A stretch of DNA of 64,000 nt from Narthecium ossifragum (lineage: Eukaryota > Streptophyta > Magnoliopsida > Dioscoreales > Nartheciaceae), in the NCBI GenBank assembly GCA_963920575.1, contig OY986966.1, positions 13,161,297 through 13,225,296 of the forward strand, read 5' to 3'. Below the pieces are notes generated by a model. The model was not told where the DNA came from and did not search any database. It saw only the letters and a list, made by a program, of their open reading frames with translations. The translations under genes were made by a program, and so were the position numbers. Of this stretch, positions 42,721 to 53,944 are shown piece after piece (the stretch's first letter is position 1; every line of letters starts with the position of its first letter).

Positions 42721-42760
42721 GGATCTGGGAGTCGATGGAAATCCAAGAAGTGAATGGCAG
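42721..42760. repeat. 40-bp copy of the F target flank in place of PBS and leader
   Basis: 39 of 40 bases match 29130-29169, the host (N4) sequence just left of F. It abuts the inner end of the right-hand LTR, exactly where a PBS should be. No tRNA-like PBS is seen between this LTR and gag. Confidence 0.92.
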
Positions 42761-44048
42761 TGTTAGAGAGGAAATCTAACCGTTGACCGGTCAAATAGTC
42801 AAAGTCAAAATCCTATTCCACACTTAAAATATCAGATGATTATAGTTGAGTTCTGCTCTTTCGAATTAACGAACCAGAGATGTCAAGTAATATGGAAATC
42901 TAGATTAGACCTAATTAAATATTCTAATTATCAAGATTAACTTAAATTAACCTAAGAAAAGCCTTAAATTGTCTAAGATTACGGAATTAAATAAAGCATA
43001 AAGATCAACCTAAATTACTGAATCCAGAAAATGCATTTAAATCTATCGATTAACTTAATCTAAGAAAACAGTAACTTATTCTAATGGAAAAACAGTAAAG
43101 GAAGTTTAAAGAACAGAAAGCGTAAAAGAAAACTGATAAAACCTAAATTAAACTTAACATACTCCTATGATCATGAAGAAAAGAAACAGTAAACAATAAA
43201 CTAAATTGAATTAATTAAACTATGAAACAGAAACGGATAGAAAGCGGAAACGGAAAGAAATCCATTAATCTAGAACTTATAAAACAGAAATAAAAGAGAG
43301 AAGAAGATTAAAGCGACTACATTATCTAGATTATGCTAAGAAAGCAGTAAAAGACGCCATTAAACAAACTGAAAGCTTTATTAATAACTTACAGGTACAT
43401 AAGAAACGAAAGCCATGCTTAAGAGCAGGTTACAAGTTGTCGGGGGGGGGGGGGGTTACAGTGGAGAAGAGAGGCTATTTATCTTAAGAACTAAATAACT
43501 GCTCCCGCCGTGAGCATTGATGGCGTAAAAGGAGGAGATCGTGCGCGAACTGCTCCATAACAGCTTCTCCCATGTTCATGTCTGGTTTGGAGAGTACACG
43601 TGGTCGATGCTCGTTCGTTGCATACGTCACGATTACGCTGGCTTACTTATCGTTTCTTGTCCACGTCATACCTGCATGTGTTTTTTAACCATATTTGGCA
43701 CACGTGTTAATTGTTTTTGGACGATAATATTGGGTAACATGTCCAATTGTGACTTTTGGCCGATTATCGTCCTTAGTCCTTAAATGATGGTGCCATATGG
43801 ACGATATCGTCCATTTGGTCAAAATTCTATCATCCATTTGGTCAATAGATTCCATCGTTCATTTGGTCGATAGATTCCATCGTTCATTTGGTCGATATTT
43901 TATCGTCCATTTGGTCGATAGATTCAATCGTTCATTTGGTCGATAGGCATCATCTGGTCGATAAGATTATATAGTTATCGTCCATTTAATCATTACTTTT
44001 TTGCCTACGTGTCCGTCATTAATGATTTAGCCATTATTTTGGCTAACA
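42761..44048 (-). mobile_element. F 5' LTR
   Basis: 1288 bp, very similar to 29170-30475. Visible differences include a longer G run (43442-43455) and one tandem-repeat unit fewer. Confidence 0.9.
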
Positions 44049-44053
44049 GGCAG

Positions 44054-46145
44054 CTACATATAGGTGGTTGTACATAGTCATCGTCGGTCGTCCGGGATCG
44101 AAGACTAGATCAACTCGAATCGAGTCCTTCCAAGGTGGAAGTAGACCCAATATGGCAGCTGAATACGGTCGAGTGCAGTTGTGCTTGGATATCTCTCTAC
44201 TTTGCTCGAAAGGAATCATCAAGGCTCCAGCTTCAACATCAGTCCTCATGGTCAAAGTCGACAAAGTCGTTCTGAAACTTCGAGTGGTTGATGGTTGCTG
44301 GGTGATGCTCATGGATCTGGTCAGCTGGAAGAAGGCAACCGAATAAGGAGGGTACCTCCTTGGATAGCTCAGCTTGGTTGTGGGATGCCTGATCAACTGA
44401 AGATGCGTAGGGAACATCTGGATCTGATATGGTGGAAGTCTGAAATCAAGCTTGATCAAGTCGGATTGGCTGAGCTTGTTTGGACTTGGTGGTGGGCTTG
44501 GATTAGATCTGACTTGGCTGAATTTGGTTAAATCCAATTGATCCTGACTTAGCTTGAACTGGTCTGGATCTGGGCTTGATCGGATTTGGTTGGTGTAGCC
44601 AAATCTGGTTGAGCCTGGATTGAATCTATCCAAGTCTTGTAGGTTGGGAATAGAAAGAGATCTGGCAGCCGAAAGTGGCCGGAACTCAATCGCCGGTGAG
44701 GGATGCTCGTCGGAATTCCAATCCCATGGAGAAGAGGGGATGAGAGGATGGGGGTTTGGTACGATTGGCGGATCTGGAGGGGGTTTGGGGTCGGCCTCGG
44801 TAAGGATACGGGAAGGGTCAGGAGGTTTAGGGGACGGCCTTTGTTGCCCCATGAGATCCTTCAACGGCCGGGGAGAGGAGGTCATGGTAGTCTTGGGCAG
44901 AGGTATACCGTGACTTGCTTGAGGTTTGCCGCGGGGGTCGGGGAAGAGGGACTTGGGAGCTGGTAGGTTGGTACATGGAACAGATATGGGAGGAGAGGTT
45001 GGGTGGTTGTGAGGAGGACCTGCGGGGAGGGCTTGAACTAATGTGAGTTCGGTGGCTTCAGCTTCAAGGATGGTGGGTAGATCGCCGGAGATGACAATCG
45101 ACAATGGGGGTGGTAAAGGAAGGGACGTGGGTTTGTAGGGGGGGAAGATGGTGGGCTTGGTTATTGACGTGAGCTGCCAAAGAGGAATAGGGAGACTTGC
45201 TGGTGGCGGGGAAGATAGGGTTTGGATGTGGGGAATAACGAAGGAGAATGATGGTAGGATGTTGACTGGGCTGGGATGTGGTGTGGTTGGAAAAGGGGGC
45301 AGCGAGTGTTGTTCATGGGTTGGGTCATGGGGCAGCTCGTGGGTAGGTGGAGTATGAGGAGTCCTAATCCAGGTTGAGCTAGGTTTAGGTTCTGCAACCC
45401 AAGTTGTAGCTAGAATGGGATTTTCTCTGGAAATCTGAACTCTGGTAGGGCTTGACAGATTAGAAGGAGAATATCGTTTGATCATTGATTCCCACTGTTC
45501 TGCAGAAGGGTAAGGTAGAGGGCTCCAACTTTGGACAGCTTCCTTCCATTGTTCAACGGTAGGGTAAGCCGTACTCCAAGTTTGACTAGGATTCCTAGTT
45601 GGAGTAGGATTTGTAATCCTAGTTCCAGTAGGATTTTGAGTCCAAGTCATACTCTGAGTTTGACTTAGATTCCTAGTTGGAGCAGGATTTGTAATCCTAG
45701 TTCCAGTAGCATTTGAAGTCCAAGTTGTACTCAAATAGCCATTGGTGTTTGTAGGTTTGGGTTGGTTTGTAGGGAGTAGGTAATGGCTGATACGGTGGTG
45801 ATGGATTGTAGGGAAGACTAGGGTTGTACGGTGCGTAGGGAGGTGGCATAGGCTGCTGGTATGGAGGCTGGGCATGGGCCGGGTATAGGGGCTGGTATGG
45901 TTGTGGAGGAACTCGGCCAAGTACAGTAGGGTTAGGGTTAAGGATATGTAGGGACAATGATGGAAGTAAGGGATGATGATGTGGAAGAGAGGTTTGACCA
46001 GGTAGAGGAGTAGGTCTGGTCGGATGAACAGTGATTTGTGTAGGGGTTGAGCAATCCGCGGTATAACTAGGGTTTTGGCCAGGTACTCTTCTTGCCATGT
46101 GGACTCTTTCGGAAGGATTCTGGACGGCACAGGTAGGAGGAAAGA
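44054..46145 (-). pseudogene. N4 internal ORF, one frameshift, cut by F
   Basis: The leader frame (about 45770-46095) begins after the PBS and contains PPYQQPMPPPYAPYNP. An extra T near 45768 shifts it into a frame that stays open to 44054. The second part has the 78-bp repeat, a Pro/Ser-rich region and the N2-type block RSFRTTLSTLTMRTDVEA, then ILGLLPPWKDSIRVDLVFDPG. The first 20 residues differ from N2 and N3 (MARRVPGQNPSY). The C-terminus is across F at 28901-29169. Confidence 0.7.
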
Positions 46146-46157
46146 GCTCTGATACCA
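46146..46157 (-). promoter_or_regulatory. N4 PBS (initiator-Met tRNA)
   Basis: Minus strand TGGTATCAGAGC, three bases after the LTR end at 46161. Confidence 0.9.
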
Positions 46158-46160
46158 AGT

Positions 46161-47012
46161 TGATACGATGCACCTTATCTAGGGCTTTCGTATCTGGTCT
46201 CTTGCCTAGTCTCGGCTCCTCCTTAGCCAAAGCTATGGCTAGGTCGAGATATACCTTTAGGGTTTTAGGAGAAACACCCTAGGTATTCGACAAGGAAGGC
46301 AGAAAACCGGAGGAGAGAGACGGATGAGGAAGAGGATTACCTTGCAGCTTCCTCAATGGTTGGCTGGCTTCTCTTGGAGATCCAAGCCTTGGAGAACGTG
46401 GGTGATGGCTGGTAGTGGTGATGATGGTGGCGGAGGAGTGGACGGCAGCGGAGAAGGAGACCGGTGATGGAGAAGAACCGGCTGTAGAGAGAGATGAAGG
46501 TGGCTGGTGGATTATGAGGAAACTAGGTTACAGCTACTCCTAAATTATCCTACTAATAACTCTATTTTATTCTCATAATTCGTCCATGCATAATACAAGC
46601 TATAGAGGTCCTTTTATAGAGGCCTCCAGAGAGTTCTACTCCAACCTGAATGAATACCTTCTTGCTTGAACAACAAGTAAACAAACTCTTACTAATTCAA
46701 CTCAAACTGACTCCTAATAACCAGGAATGAACTAGGTAAACAAGTGACTTGACTCAACCAAAACTAGGACTCATAATAGGAACTAGCTAAGCAAATCATA
46801 AACTGAACTCAACTAGCAAACTGACTCAATCAAGATAACTACTAACTAGGAAATCAACTAAGTAAGCAAATCAGCTAGGGAATTAGAATCCTTTTGGCTG
46901 GTTGGGCTTAGGACGCCCAAAGGGACCTGGTTGCAGCCAGCTCCTTGGCGTGGGCCCACCCAAACAAGGACGTGGGTCCCTTCTTGGATTGGCTCAGTTC
47001 GTCCTCGTATCA
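46161..47012 (-). mobile_element. N4 5' LTR
   Basis: 852 bp, TGATACGATGCACC to CTCGTATCA. Its right flank is H LTR sequence. The flank (TCTTA) does not match the left flank of the N2 LTR (GAGTC), so the N2-N4 array shows no intact target duplication. Confidence 0.85.
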
Positions 47013-48506
47013 TCTTAGTCTTCCTCTGTTTGATTGAATCATTTCTCGACTGAGGTTTTGGGTTGATCGATATCCGTGTTTCCCTACGATACTAATCTCC
47101 CTGTCCTTCACTACTCTCCTGTGCTAATTAGGCTATGTAGGCTTTAACTTGAATTGTTAGTTTTCTCCTAACTAGCTGGGTCACTGCTTGGCAGAGAGGT
47201 AACCCTCAATTTCATTCCCTGCTAAATTTCGTAATTGTCCATGTCATTACTATTAATTGCTATCCATTGGTGCCAATTGTCTCTCACTCTACTCAACTGC
47301 TGAAAACTCTTATTAATTGTCGAAATATTACAATTCATAGCATGTTCTTGGTTTGGGGCGAAGGTGTGCCTTTTTGTATGTGCTGAGATTATATATATGA
47401 TTGGGATATGTGAATGTTGTATTTGGCTTTTGTGTATTCTGGAATGCTAAGCCTACCTTATAGCTATATTATACCTGGGATGGTTATGTGATTGATGAAT
47501 TGACATGTAGAGACACCTAGGCCTAGTTGCTTGAGTAGGCTCATGCATGTTGTATGCACTAGAAGCAATAAGCTTCTAGGTGCGGGCGATGGGCTTGATC
47601 GTCGATCCGAGGGTTCGGGTAGCTCGGATCTAGCTCTAGGACCGAGGTATGGGTAGGAGGATTAGGACGAGATTGTGTGGATATGATCTTATGTTGATTG
47701 AGGTTGCAACCTAGATATACTCTTGACTTATGATATTGAGGTGTAGAGGTCGTGTCTACCTTCGCTCAAGTGCTAGATATGGATGTCGATATCCCTGACA
47801 TTTGTCCCCACGAGGGATGGTGGTATTGAGACTGGGTAGGGTGGAACCTGGACAGGAGCCCACAGTCGTGTTGTTTTCCCCTCGTTCTTGGGTGAGGGTG
47901 GGACCTGGACAGGAGCCCTCGGGGAATCGACGAGGCTAGGGTTTAGCCTCTTGGCATACTTAGCCTTGTCGAAGGTAGATACAGTTGCAGTTTTACCCTT
48001 TCCTTGAGAGTGTTGTAGAGTAGAACCCTACTGGGCTTTTATGCTCACCCTACCCGGGCTGCGTTTTGCAGGTGCAGGCGCCGTCCCAAGAGCCACAGGC
48101 AGATCAGCTCTTGGGGGCGCTTCTACTTCGGGTGGACTTTGAGGTTGTTGGCGGATTAGAGGGTTCAATTCAGCATTTTTATATTTATTTGATGTAGTTA
48201 ACATTTGTAGACTTATGCTTTTTATTTGAGGACAAATTGAATAACTTTTAATTTTGATATCAATGACAATGACGTTTATTTGAATGTTTAAATGGGGTTG
48301 TAATAATGATATTAGTCGTGAATCTGCAAATTATGCCTTCATGATTCTGTATTTAAATGTATCGTGAAATATGAAAAACTGTACAGGTTCCTTGTGTAAG
48401 AATTATAGAGGAGACTCTGTCAAAATTTTCCGCGCCCATTGATGATTTAACAGGTTTAGGTTGCTCACCCCCAATCTGGATGGGTTTTCTGGGTCGAGGC
48501 GTGACA
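47013..48506 (+). mobile_element. H 5' LTR, 5'-truncated
   Basis: Its 3' end CGAGGCGTGACA is followed at once by an initiator-Met PBS. Its GCTGCGTTTTGCAGGTGCAGG segment (48059 on) also occurs in the D LTR near 10810, so H and D are related. No ORF seen. The left end is lost at the junction with N4. Confidence 0.8.
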
Positions 48507-48509
48507 GTT

Positions 48510-48521
48510 TGGTATCAGAGC
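48510..48521 (+). promoter_or_regulatory. H PBS (initiator-Met tRNA)
   Basis: TGGTATCAGAGC, three bases after the LTR end. Confidence 0.92.
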
Positions 48522-48708
48522 AGGATGTAGGTCTTTCGGGACAGGATTAGGTCTGCGGTTGAGATTTGAGCGGGGTTGGGATAGTTCTACATCTAGAACA
48601 TCCTTGCATGCTTGACTTTTTGCCGAGTGTGATGTGTTTATTTTATTGATGTGATGATCTGTTTTGGTCTCTAACGGATGAATATCCGTGTCTCTGGTGT
48701 CTGTACAG

Positions 48709-50752
48709 ATGGCAAGGAAACGGGTAGGCCCTACAGTAGTACGCCAAGGCACGACGCGTGAGGAGCGCGCTGCCCGGCGGGCCGTGGAGGCCGAGGCACG
48801 CCAGATTCCTGCACCTGTACCGGCACCAGAGTGATACAAGGACGAACTGAGCCAATCCAAGAAGGGACCCACGTCCTTGCTTGGGTGGGCCTACGCCAAG
48901 GAGCTGGTTGCAACCAGGTCACTTTGGGCGCCCTAAGCCCAACCAGCCAAAAGGATTCTTATTCCCTAGCTGGTTTGCTTACTTAGTTGATTTCCTACTT
49001 AGTAGTTATCTTGATTGAGTCAGTTTCCTAGATTGAGTTCAGTTTATGATTTGCTTAAATTAGTTCCTATTGTGAGTCCTTGTTATTAGGAAGTTGAGAT
49101 AAGATTGAGTCTTATTAGGAAAGTCTGGTTACTTGCTGATTAAAGCAAGGTAGTATTCGGGCTGTAGTAGAACTCTCTTGAGGCCTCTATAAAAGGACCT
49201 CCATAGCTTGTAATTATGCATGGACGAATTTATGAGAGTTATTATTTAGTAGAGATAAATCCTAGGAGTAGAAGTAATATAGGAGTAGCTGTAACCTAGT
49301 TTCCTCATAATCCACCAGCCACCTTCATCTCTCTCTACAGCCAGTCCTTCTCCATCACCGGTCTCCTTCTCCGGTGCCGTCCACTTCTCCGCCACCATCA
49401 TCACCACTACCAGCCATCACCCACGTTCTCCAAGGCTTGGATCTCCAAGAGAAGCCAGCCAGCCATTGAGGAAGCTGCAAGGTAATCCTCTTCCTCATCC
49501 GTCTCTCTCCTCCGGTTTTCAGCCTTCCTTGTCGAATACCTAGGGTGCTTCTCCTAAAACCCTAAAGGTATATCTCGACCTAGCCATAGCTTTGGCTAAG
49601 GAGGAGCCGAGACTAGGCAAGAGACCAGATACGAAAGCCCTAGATAAGGTGCATCGTATCACAGAGGCAGAGTTAGCCGAGCACAGCGGGATGGGGGAGG
49701 CTTCCTTTCACGCCCCGGAGGCTCCTTTACCCGTTGTTTGGTGATCGTTAGCGGTTGAGGTAGTAGACTTCCAGCGGCTGAACCCGCCAAGGTTCAGCGG
49801 TAGGAGTGGAGATGCGATGGAGGCAAACGAGTGGCTGGAGAGCGTCACTCAGATGCTAGACCTTCTCTTCGGCGAGGATGACTTCGGGTCAAACTCGCGG
49901 CGTTCCAGCTCGACGGGGACGCCCGAGACTGGTGGCGCACCGCCCAGAACACCAGAGTAGGAGGAGGGTTTCCGTCGTGGTAGGAGTTTCGCGCTGCCTT
50001 CCTTGAGGTGAACTTTCCCCAGAGTACACAGGCAGCGATGACCGAGGAGTACCTGACCCTCACTCAGGGTACTCGCACAGTGCAGCAGTTTGCAACCCGC
50101 TTCACCCACCTGGCCAGGTTTGCTGGACCAGTGGCAGCTAACCCCACCGCCAGAGCCCAGCAGTTCGAGAGAGGGCTGAGACCAGAGATCAGGAGACTGA
50201 TCGCCGCGCAGCAGCCGGCAACTTACCAGGCAGTGTTGGGTGCTGCCCTGGCAGTAGAGGCCTGATGCCAGGAGAGGCCGAGGGCAGAGCAGCCAGTGGC
50301 AGGTGGAGGAGGCAAAGGTCAGTCTCAGAGGGTCCAGGGCAAAGGAGGCCCGTGGAGGAGACAGAGACACCAGCAACATCAGCGGCCCTACCTGCAGCAG
50401 CAGTTTCAGCAGCGACCCTACCAGCAGCAGTTTCAGCAGCGCCCGCAGCAGCAGCAGCAGCAGCCTAGGCAACTCCTATTGGGAGAACCCCAGGGGCAGG
50501 CTCCTCATGGAGGTGGACCCAGTTTGCGTTACCAGTGCCATCAGCCAGGACAACTTCACAAGGACTGTCCTATGCGGGTGGCGCAGGGAGGTCGAGGTGG
50601 AGGTTGGCAGAGAGGAGCAGGTCCCAGGACGGTGTCGTGGCAGAGGTAGAGCAGGTCCCAGGGGTGGGGTGTACGCGCTTCCTGACCGCCAGTACCCAGA
50701 CGCAGTGCAGCCATCGTATCAGCCCCATCAGTACCCGCTGGCACCCAATTAG
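48709..50752 (+). pseudogene. H gag, split by an N solo LTR
   Basis: Starts MARKRVGPTVVRQGTTREER at 48709. It is interrupted at 48831, resumes at 49667 and passes an in-frame stop near 49741. The gag core is LNPPRFSGRSGDAMEANEWL, then YLTLTQGTRTVQQFATRF. A Gln-rich microsatellite follows (50390-50460). The zinc knuckle RYQCHQPGQLHKDC (about 50529-50570) has lost its first Cys and its His. Several frames are needed. Dead copy of a Tekay/Del-like chromovirus gag. Confidence 0.82.
48832..49661 (+). mobile_element. N-family solo LTR with target duplication CAGAG
   Basis: 830 bp, TGATACAAGGACG to GCATCGTATCA, plus orientation, opposite to the other N copies. Flanked by CAGAG at 48827-48831 and 49662-49666. 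TATA box TATAAAA at 49188-49194. Confidence 0.93.
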
Positions 50753-50824
50753 CCAGTAGCACTAGCATAGACCCCAGCTGAGCCTTTAGTCCTTCGAGGT
50801 ATTTTTCAGCTTTTTAGTTCCTTT

Positions 50825-51262
50825 GTGGATGTGCTGGTAGACTCGGGAGCTTCCCATTCGTTTGTGGCTAGGGAGTGTGTGACATCATTAGGGCTAGAGA
50901 CCGAACCACTCAGAGTTGCACTACACTTAGACACACCGGTCGGCGGAGGAACTCAGGTTGAGCAAATTTGCCGAGCATGCGAGTTGGAGGTTGGGGGCCT
51001 CCGCATTCTTCTAGACCTTTGGATGCTAGACATGGTCGGCTTCGACGTGATACTCGGTATGGATTGGCTGACATTGTACCGAGCCGTCATCGACTGTGGC
51101 CGTCGTAGGGTGACTGTCTGGACACCGGACGGCGTTCGCTTTGTCTTGTTGGGGGACCGACAGTTTGTCGATTCCCTTGCTTGTTGCTATTTTCCTAGAC
51201 GCGAGAGTCAGCTGTCAGCCTTGTTGGCGCGTCTTTCCTTGTTCGCTGCAGAGGGCAACTGA
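50825..51262 (+). pseudogene. H protease
   Basis: Open frame with the aspartic protease active site VLVDSGASHSFVA and the downstream FDVILGMDWLTLYRAVIDC motif, standard for plant Ty3/gypsy. A short frame break joins it to RT. Confidence 0.85.
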
Positions 51263-51280
51263 GAGGTTAGCTTTCCCAGG

Positions 51281-52883
51281 GTGGTCTGCGAGTTCACCGA
51301 TGTGTTCCAAGACGAGCTTCCGGGACTTCCTCCCTCTAGAGCTGTTGATTTTGAGATAGATCTGGTTCCGGGGACGAGACCGATTTCCTCACCAGCTTTC
51401 AGGATGGCACCAGCTGAGCATAAGGAGCTGAGGACACAGTTGGATGAACTGATTGATCGAGGTTTCATTCGCCCTAGTACATCACCGTGGGGAGCGCCAG
51501 TACTGTTTGCAAAGAAGAATGACGACACACTACGACTTTGTGTAGACTATAGGAAGCTGAACAGGGTCACTGTAAAGAACAAGTATCCCATGCCCAGGAT
51601 CGATGATTTGTTCGATCAGCTTCGAGGCTCGTCGGTCTTTTCGAAGATCGACCTTCGCACTGGCTACCACTAGCTGAGGATCAGGGATTGTGATGTTCCG
51701 AAGACGACATTTCGCACGAGGTACGGGCTATATGAATTCGTGGTGATGCCTTTCGGATTGACGAACGCACCGGCAGCTTTCATGGACTTGATGCAGAGGA
51801 TATTCAGACCATACCTGGATCAGTTTGTAGTGATATTCGTCGATGACATCTTCTCTACTCACGCACAGAGGAGAAGTGAAGTTTCTGGGACATGTAGTGT
51901 CAACGGCAGGGATTTCAGTTGACCCAGCCAAGGTAGAGGCAGTGGCAGAGACCGAAGACGGTGTTCGAGGTCCGCAGTTTTCTCGGCTTGGCAGGATACT
52001 ACAGGAGGTTCGTCAGGGATTTCTCCAGGGTAGCAACGCCACTGACCAGATTGACCCAGAAGGCGGTTCCTTTTGTTTGGGACGATGCTTGCGAGCAGGC
52101 CTTCATAGAGCTAAGGACTAGATTGACCAGTGCCCCTATCTTGATAGTTCCAGAACGTGACGTTGGCTATAGTGTGTACTGTGACGCCAGCGGAGAGGGT
52201 CTTGGGTGTGTACTGATGCAGGAGGGCCACGTTGTGGCTTATGGTTCTAGGCAGTTGAAGAACCATTAGAAGAATTACCCCGTCCACGATCTGGAGTTAG
52301 ATCAATGGTTTTTGCATTGAAGACGTGGCGACACTATCTTTATGGCGAGCGGTTCCAGGTGTACTCAGATCATAAGAGCTTGAAGCATGTATTTACCCAG
52401 CGTGGCCTCAATCTTAGACAGCGCCGGTGGATGGAGTTGCTAGAGGACTACGACTTTGAGTTGCATTACCATCCTGGTAAGGCAAATGTCGTTGCAGACG
52501 CACTGAGCAGGCAGGCCAGGGAGCATAGGGCAGAGTTAGCAGCGGTTTCAGCTCGGCAGTGGCAGATGATAGAAACAGTTTGCCAATTTGGGTTAGAGTT
52601 TGAGGATGGAGCGTCAGGCAACTTTTTCTATTCTGTGCGCAGCATCCCGGCACTTCTAGCAAGGGTGATAGAGGCACAGGGTAGAGACCCGGAGCTTGTG
52701 GAGATCCGTGCTGCAGTCGGGACTGAGTACGCGATTGAGGGCTGGTCGGTGACGACAGGTGGTGGTTTGTGCTTTAGAGGCAGCATAGCAGTTCCAGCAG
52801 ACCCAGATTTGAGAGAGGACATCCTGCGTGAGTTTCACCATTCCAGCTTCGCAGTTCACCCTGGGAGCACCGATGTACCATGA
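51281..52883 (+). pseudogene. H reverse transcriptase and RNase H, broken
   Basis: RT motifs in order: [62 protein letters not shown] and FVDDIF. A stop TAG follows RTGYH, where a Gln codon is expected. After FVDDIF about 35-40 residues usual for the family are missing, before [18 protein letters not shown]. RNase H follows (CDASGEGLGCVLMQ; stop after [41 protein letters not shown]). Several frame changes and stops. Confidence 0.88.
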
Positions 52884-52911
52884 TCTTCGCTGACAGTTTT
52901 GGTGGTCCAGG

Positions 52912-53943
52912 ATGAAGCGAGCTGTGGCAGAGTTCGTTTCCAGATGCCTCACCTGTCAGAAGGTAAAGGCGGAGCATAGACGGACCCTCGGATTACTGCA
53001 GCCACTTCCGGTACCAAAATGGAAGTGGGAGCACATAGCAATGGATTTTGTCACAGGGCTGCCGAGGACACCTAGAGGGTATGATGCCATTTGGGTCATT
53101 GTTGATCGGTTGACCAAATCGGCACACTTCCTACCCATGAGGACCACGGATCCTGTTTCCAGGCTGAGCCAGTTATACGTGGATGAGATTGTCAGATTGC
53201 ACGACATTCCAGTGTCCATAGTGTCAGATCGAGACCCTAGGTTCACTGGCAGATTTTGGGAAGGTTTCCAGCAGTCCATGGGTACCTTGTTGACTTTCAG
53301 CACGGCGTTCCACCCTCAGACGGATGGCCAGTCAGAGAGGATGATTCAAATCCTGGAGGACATACTCAGGGCTTGTGTGCTTGACGCTGGAGGTAGCTGG
53401 GAGCAACATGTGTGGTTGGTGGAGTTCGCCTACAACAACAGTTACCAATCCAGTTTGGGTTTTGCTCCGATCGAGGTGTTGTACGGCAGGCCATGCCGCT
53501 CACCAGTGTGCTGGATAGAGGTTGGAGAGGCGTCACTCACCGGTCCAGACATCATCAGGCAATCTTCAGAGAGTTTGGCGCAGATCAGGCAGAGGCTCCT
53601 GACAGCTCAGAGCAGACAGAAGAGTTATGCAGATAGGAGAAGGCGACCGTTAGAGTTTGCAGTGGGGGACAGAGTTTTCCTGAAGGTTTCTCCGCGTAGA
53701 GGATCGATCAGATTTGGCAACAGAGGCAAGTTGACACCGAGGTTCACGGGTCCCTTCGAGATCGTGAGGCGCATCGGAGAGGTCGCCTACCAGCTATCTA
53801 ATACCCCCACACATGTCCGCTGTTCATCCTACCTTTCACGTGTCGATGTTGAAGAAGTATGTTTCAGATCCATCACATGAAATCAGAGTCGACGACGTTG
53901 AGGTTGAGGAGGATGCCACATACATAGAGGAGCCGGTGCAGAT
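52912..53943 (+). pseudogene. H integrase
   Basis: Zinc-binding part ends CLTCQKVKAEHRR. DDE core: D in HIAMDFVTGLP, D in SIVSDRDPRF, E in DGQSERMIQIL. The GPY-type C-terminal domain contains RFTGPFEIVRRIGEVAYQL. A frameshift near 53800 precedes the family's usual FHVSMLKKYVSDPSHEI segment. The upstream His pair ([11 protein letters not shown], 52836-52870) is in another frame. The protein is cut at 53944 by a G solo LTR. Confidence 0.88.
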
Positions 53944-53944
53944 T

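Larger units (their letters stand above)
29170..44048 (-). mobile_element. F: 14.9-kb Tat-lineage Ty3/gypsy element
   Basis: LTRs at 29170-30475 (1306 bp) and 42761-44048 (1288 bp), ends TGTTAGAG and GGCTAACA. Target duplication GGCAG at 29165-29169 and 44049-44053. Minus strand order: gag, zinc finger, protease, RT, RNase H, second (archaeal-type) RNase H, integrase. This gene order is specific to the Tat lineage. A spliced plus-strand gene lies between integrase and 3' LTR, a position where Tat elements such as Grande and Retand are known to carry extra antisense ORFs. Several in-frame stops and frameshifts and a missing PBS make it non-autonomous now. Confidence 0.92.

Noticed and set aside
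47013..48506. Possible host intergenic sequence
   Set aside because: Its 3' end meets a PBS and it shares segments with the D LTR, so it is an LTR.
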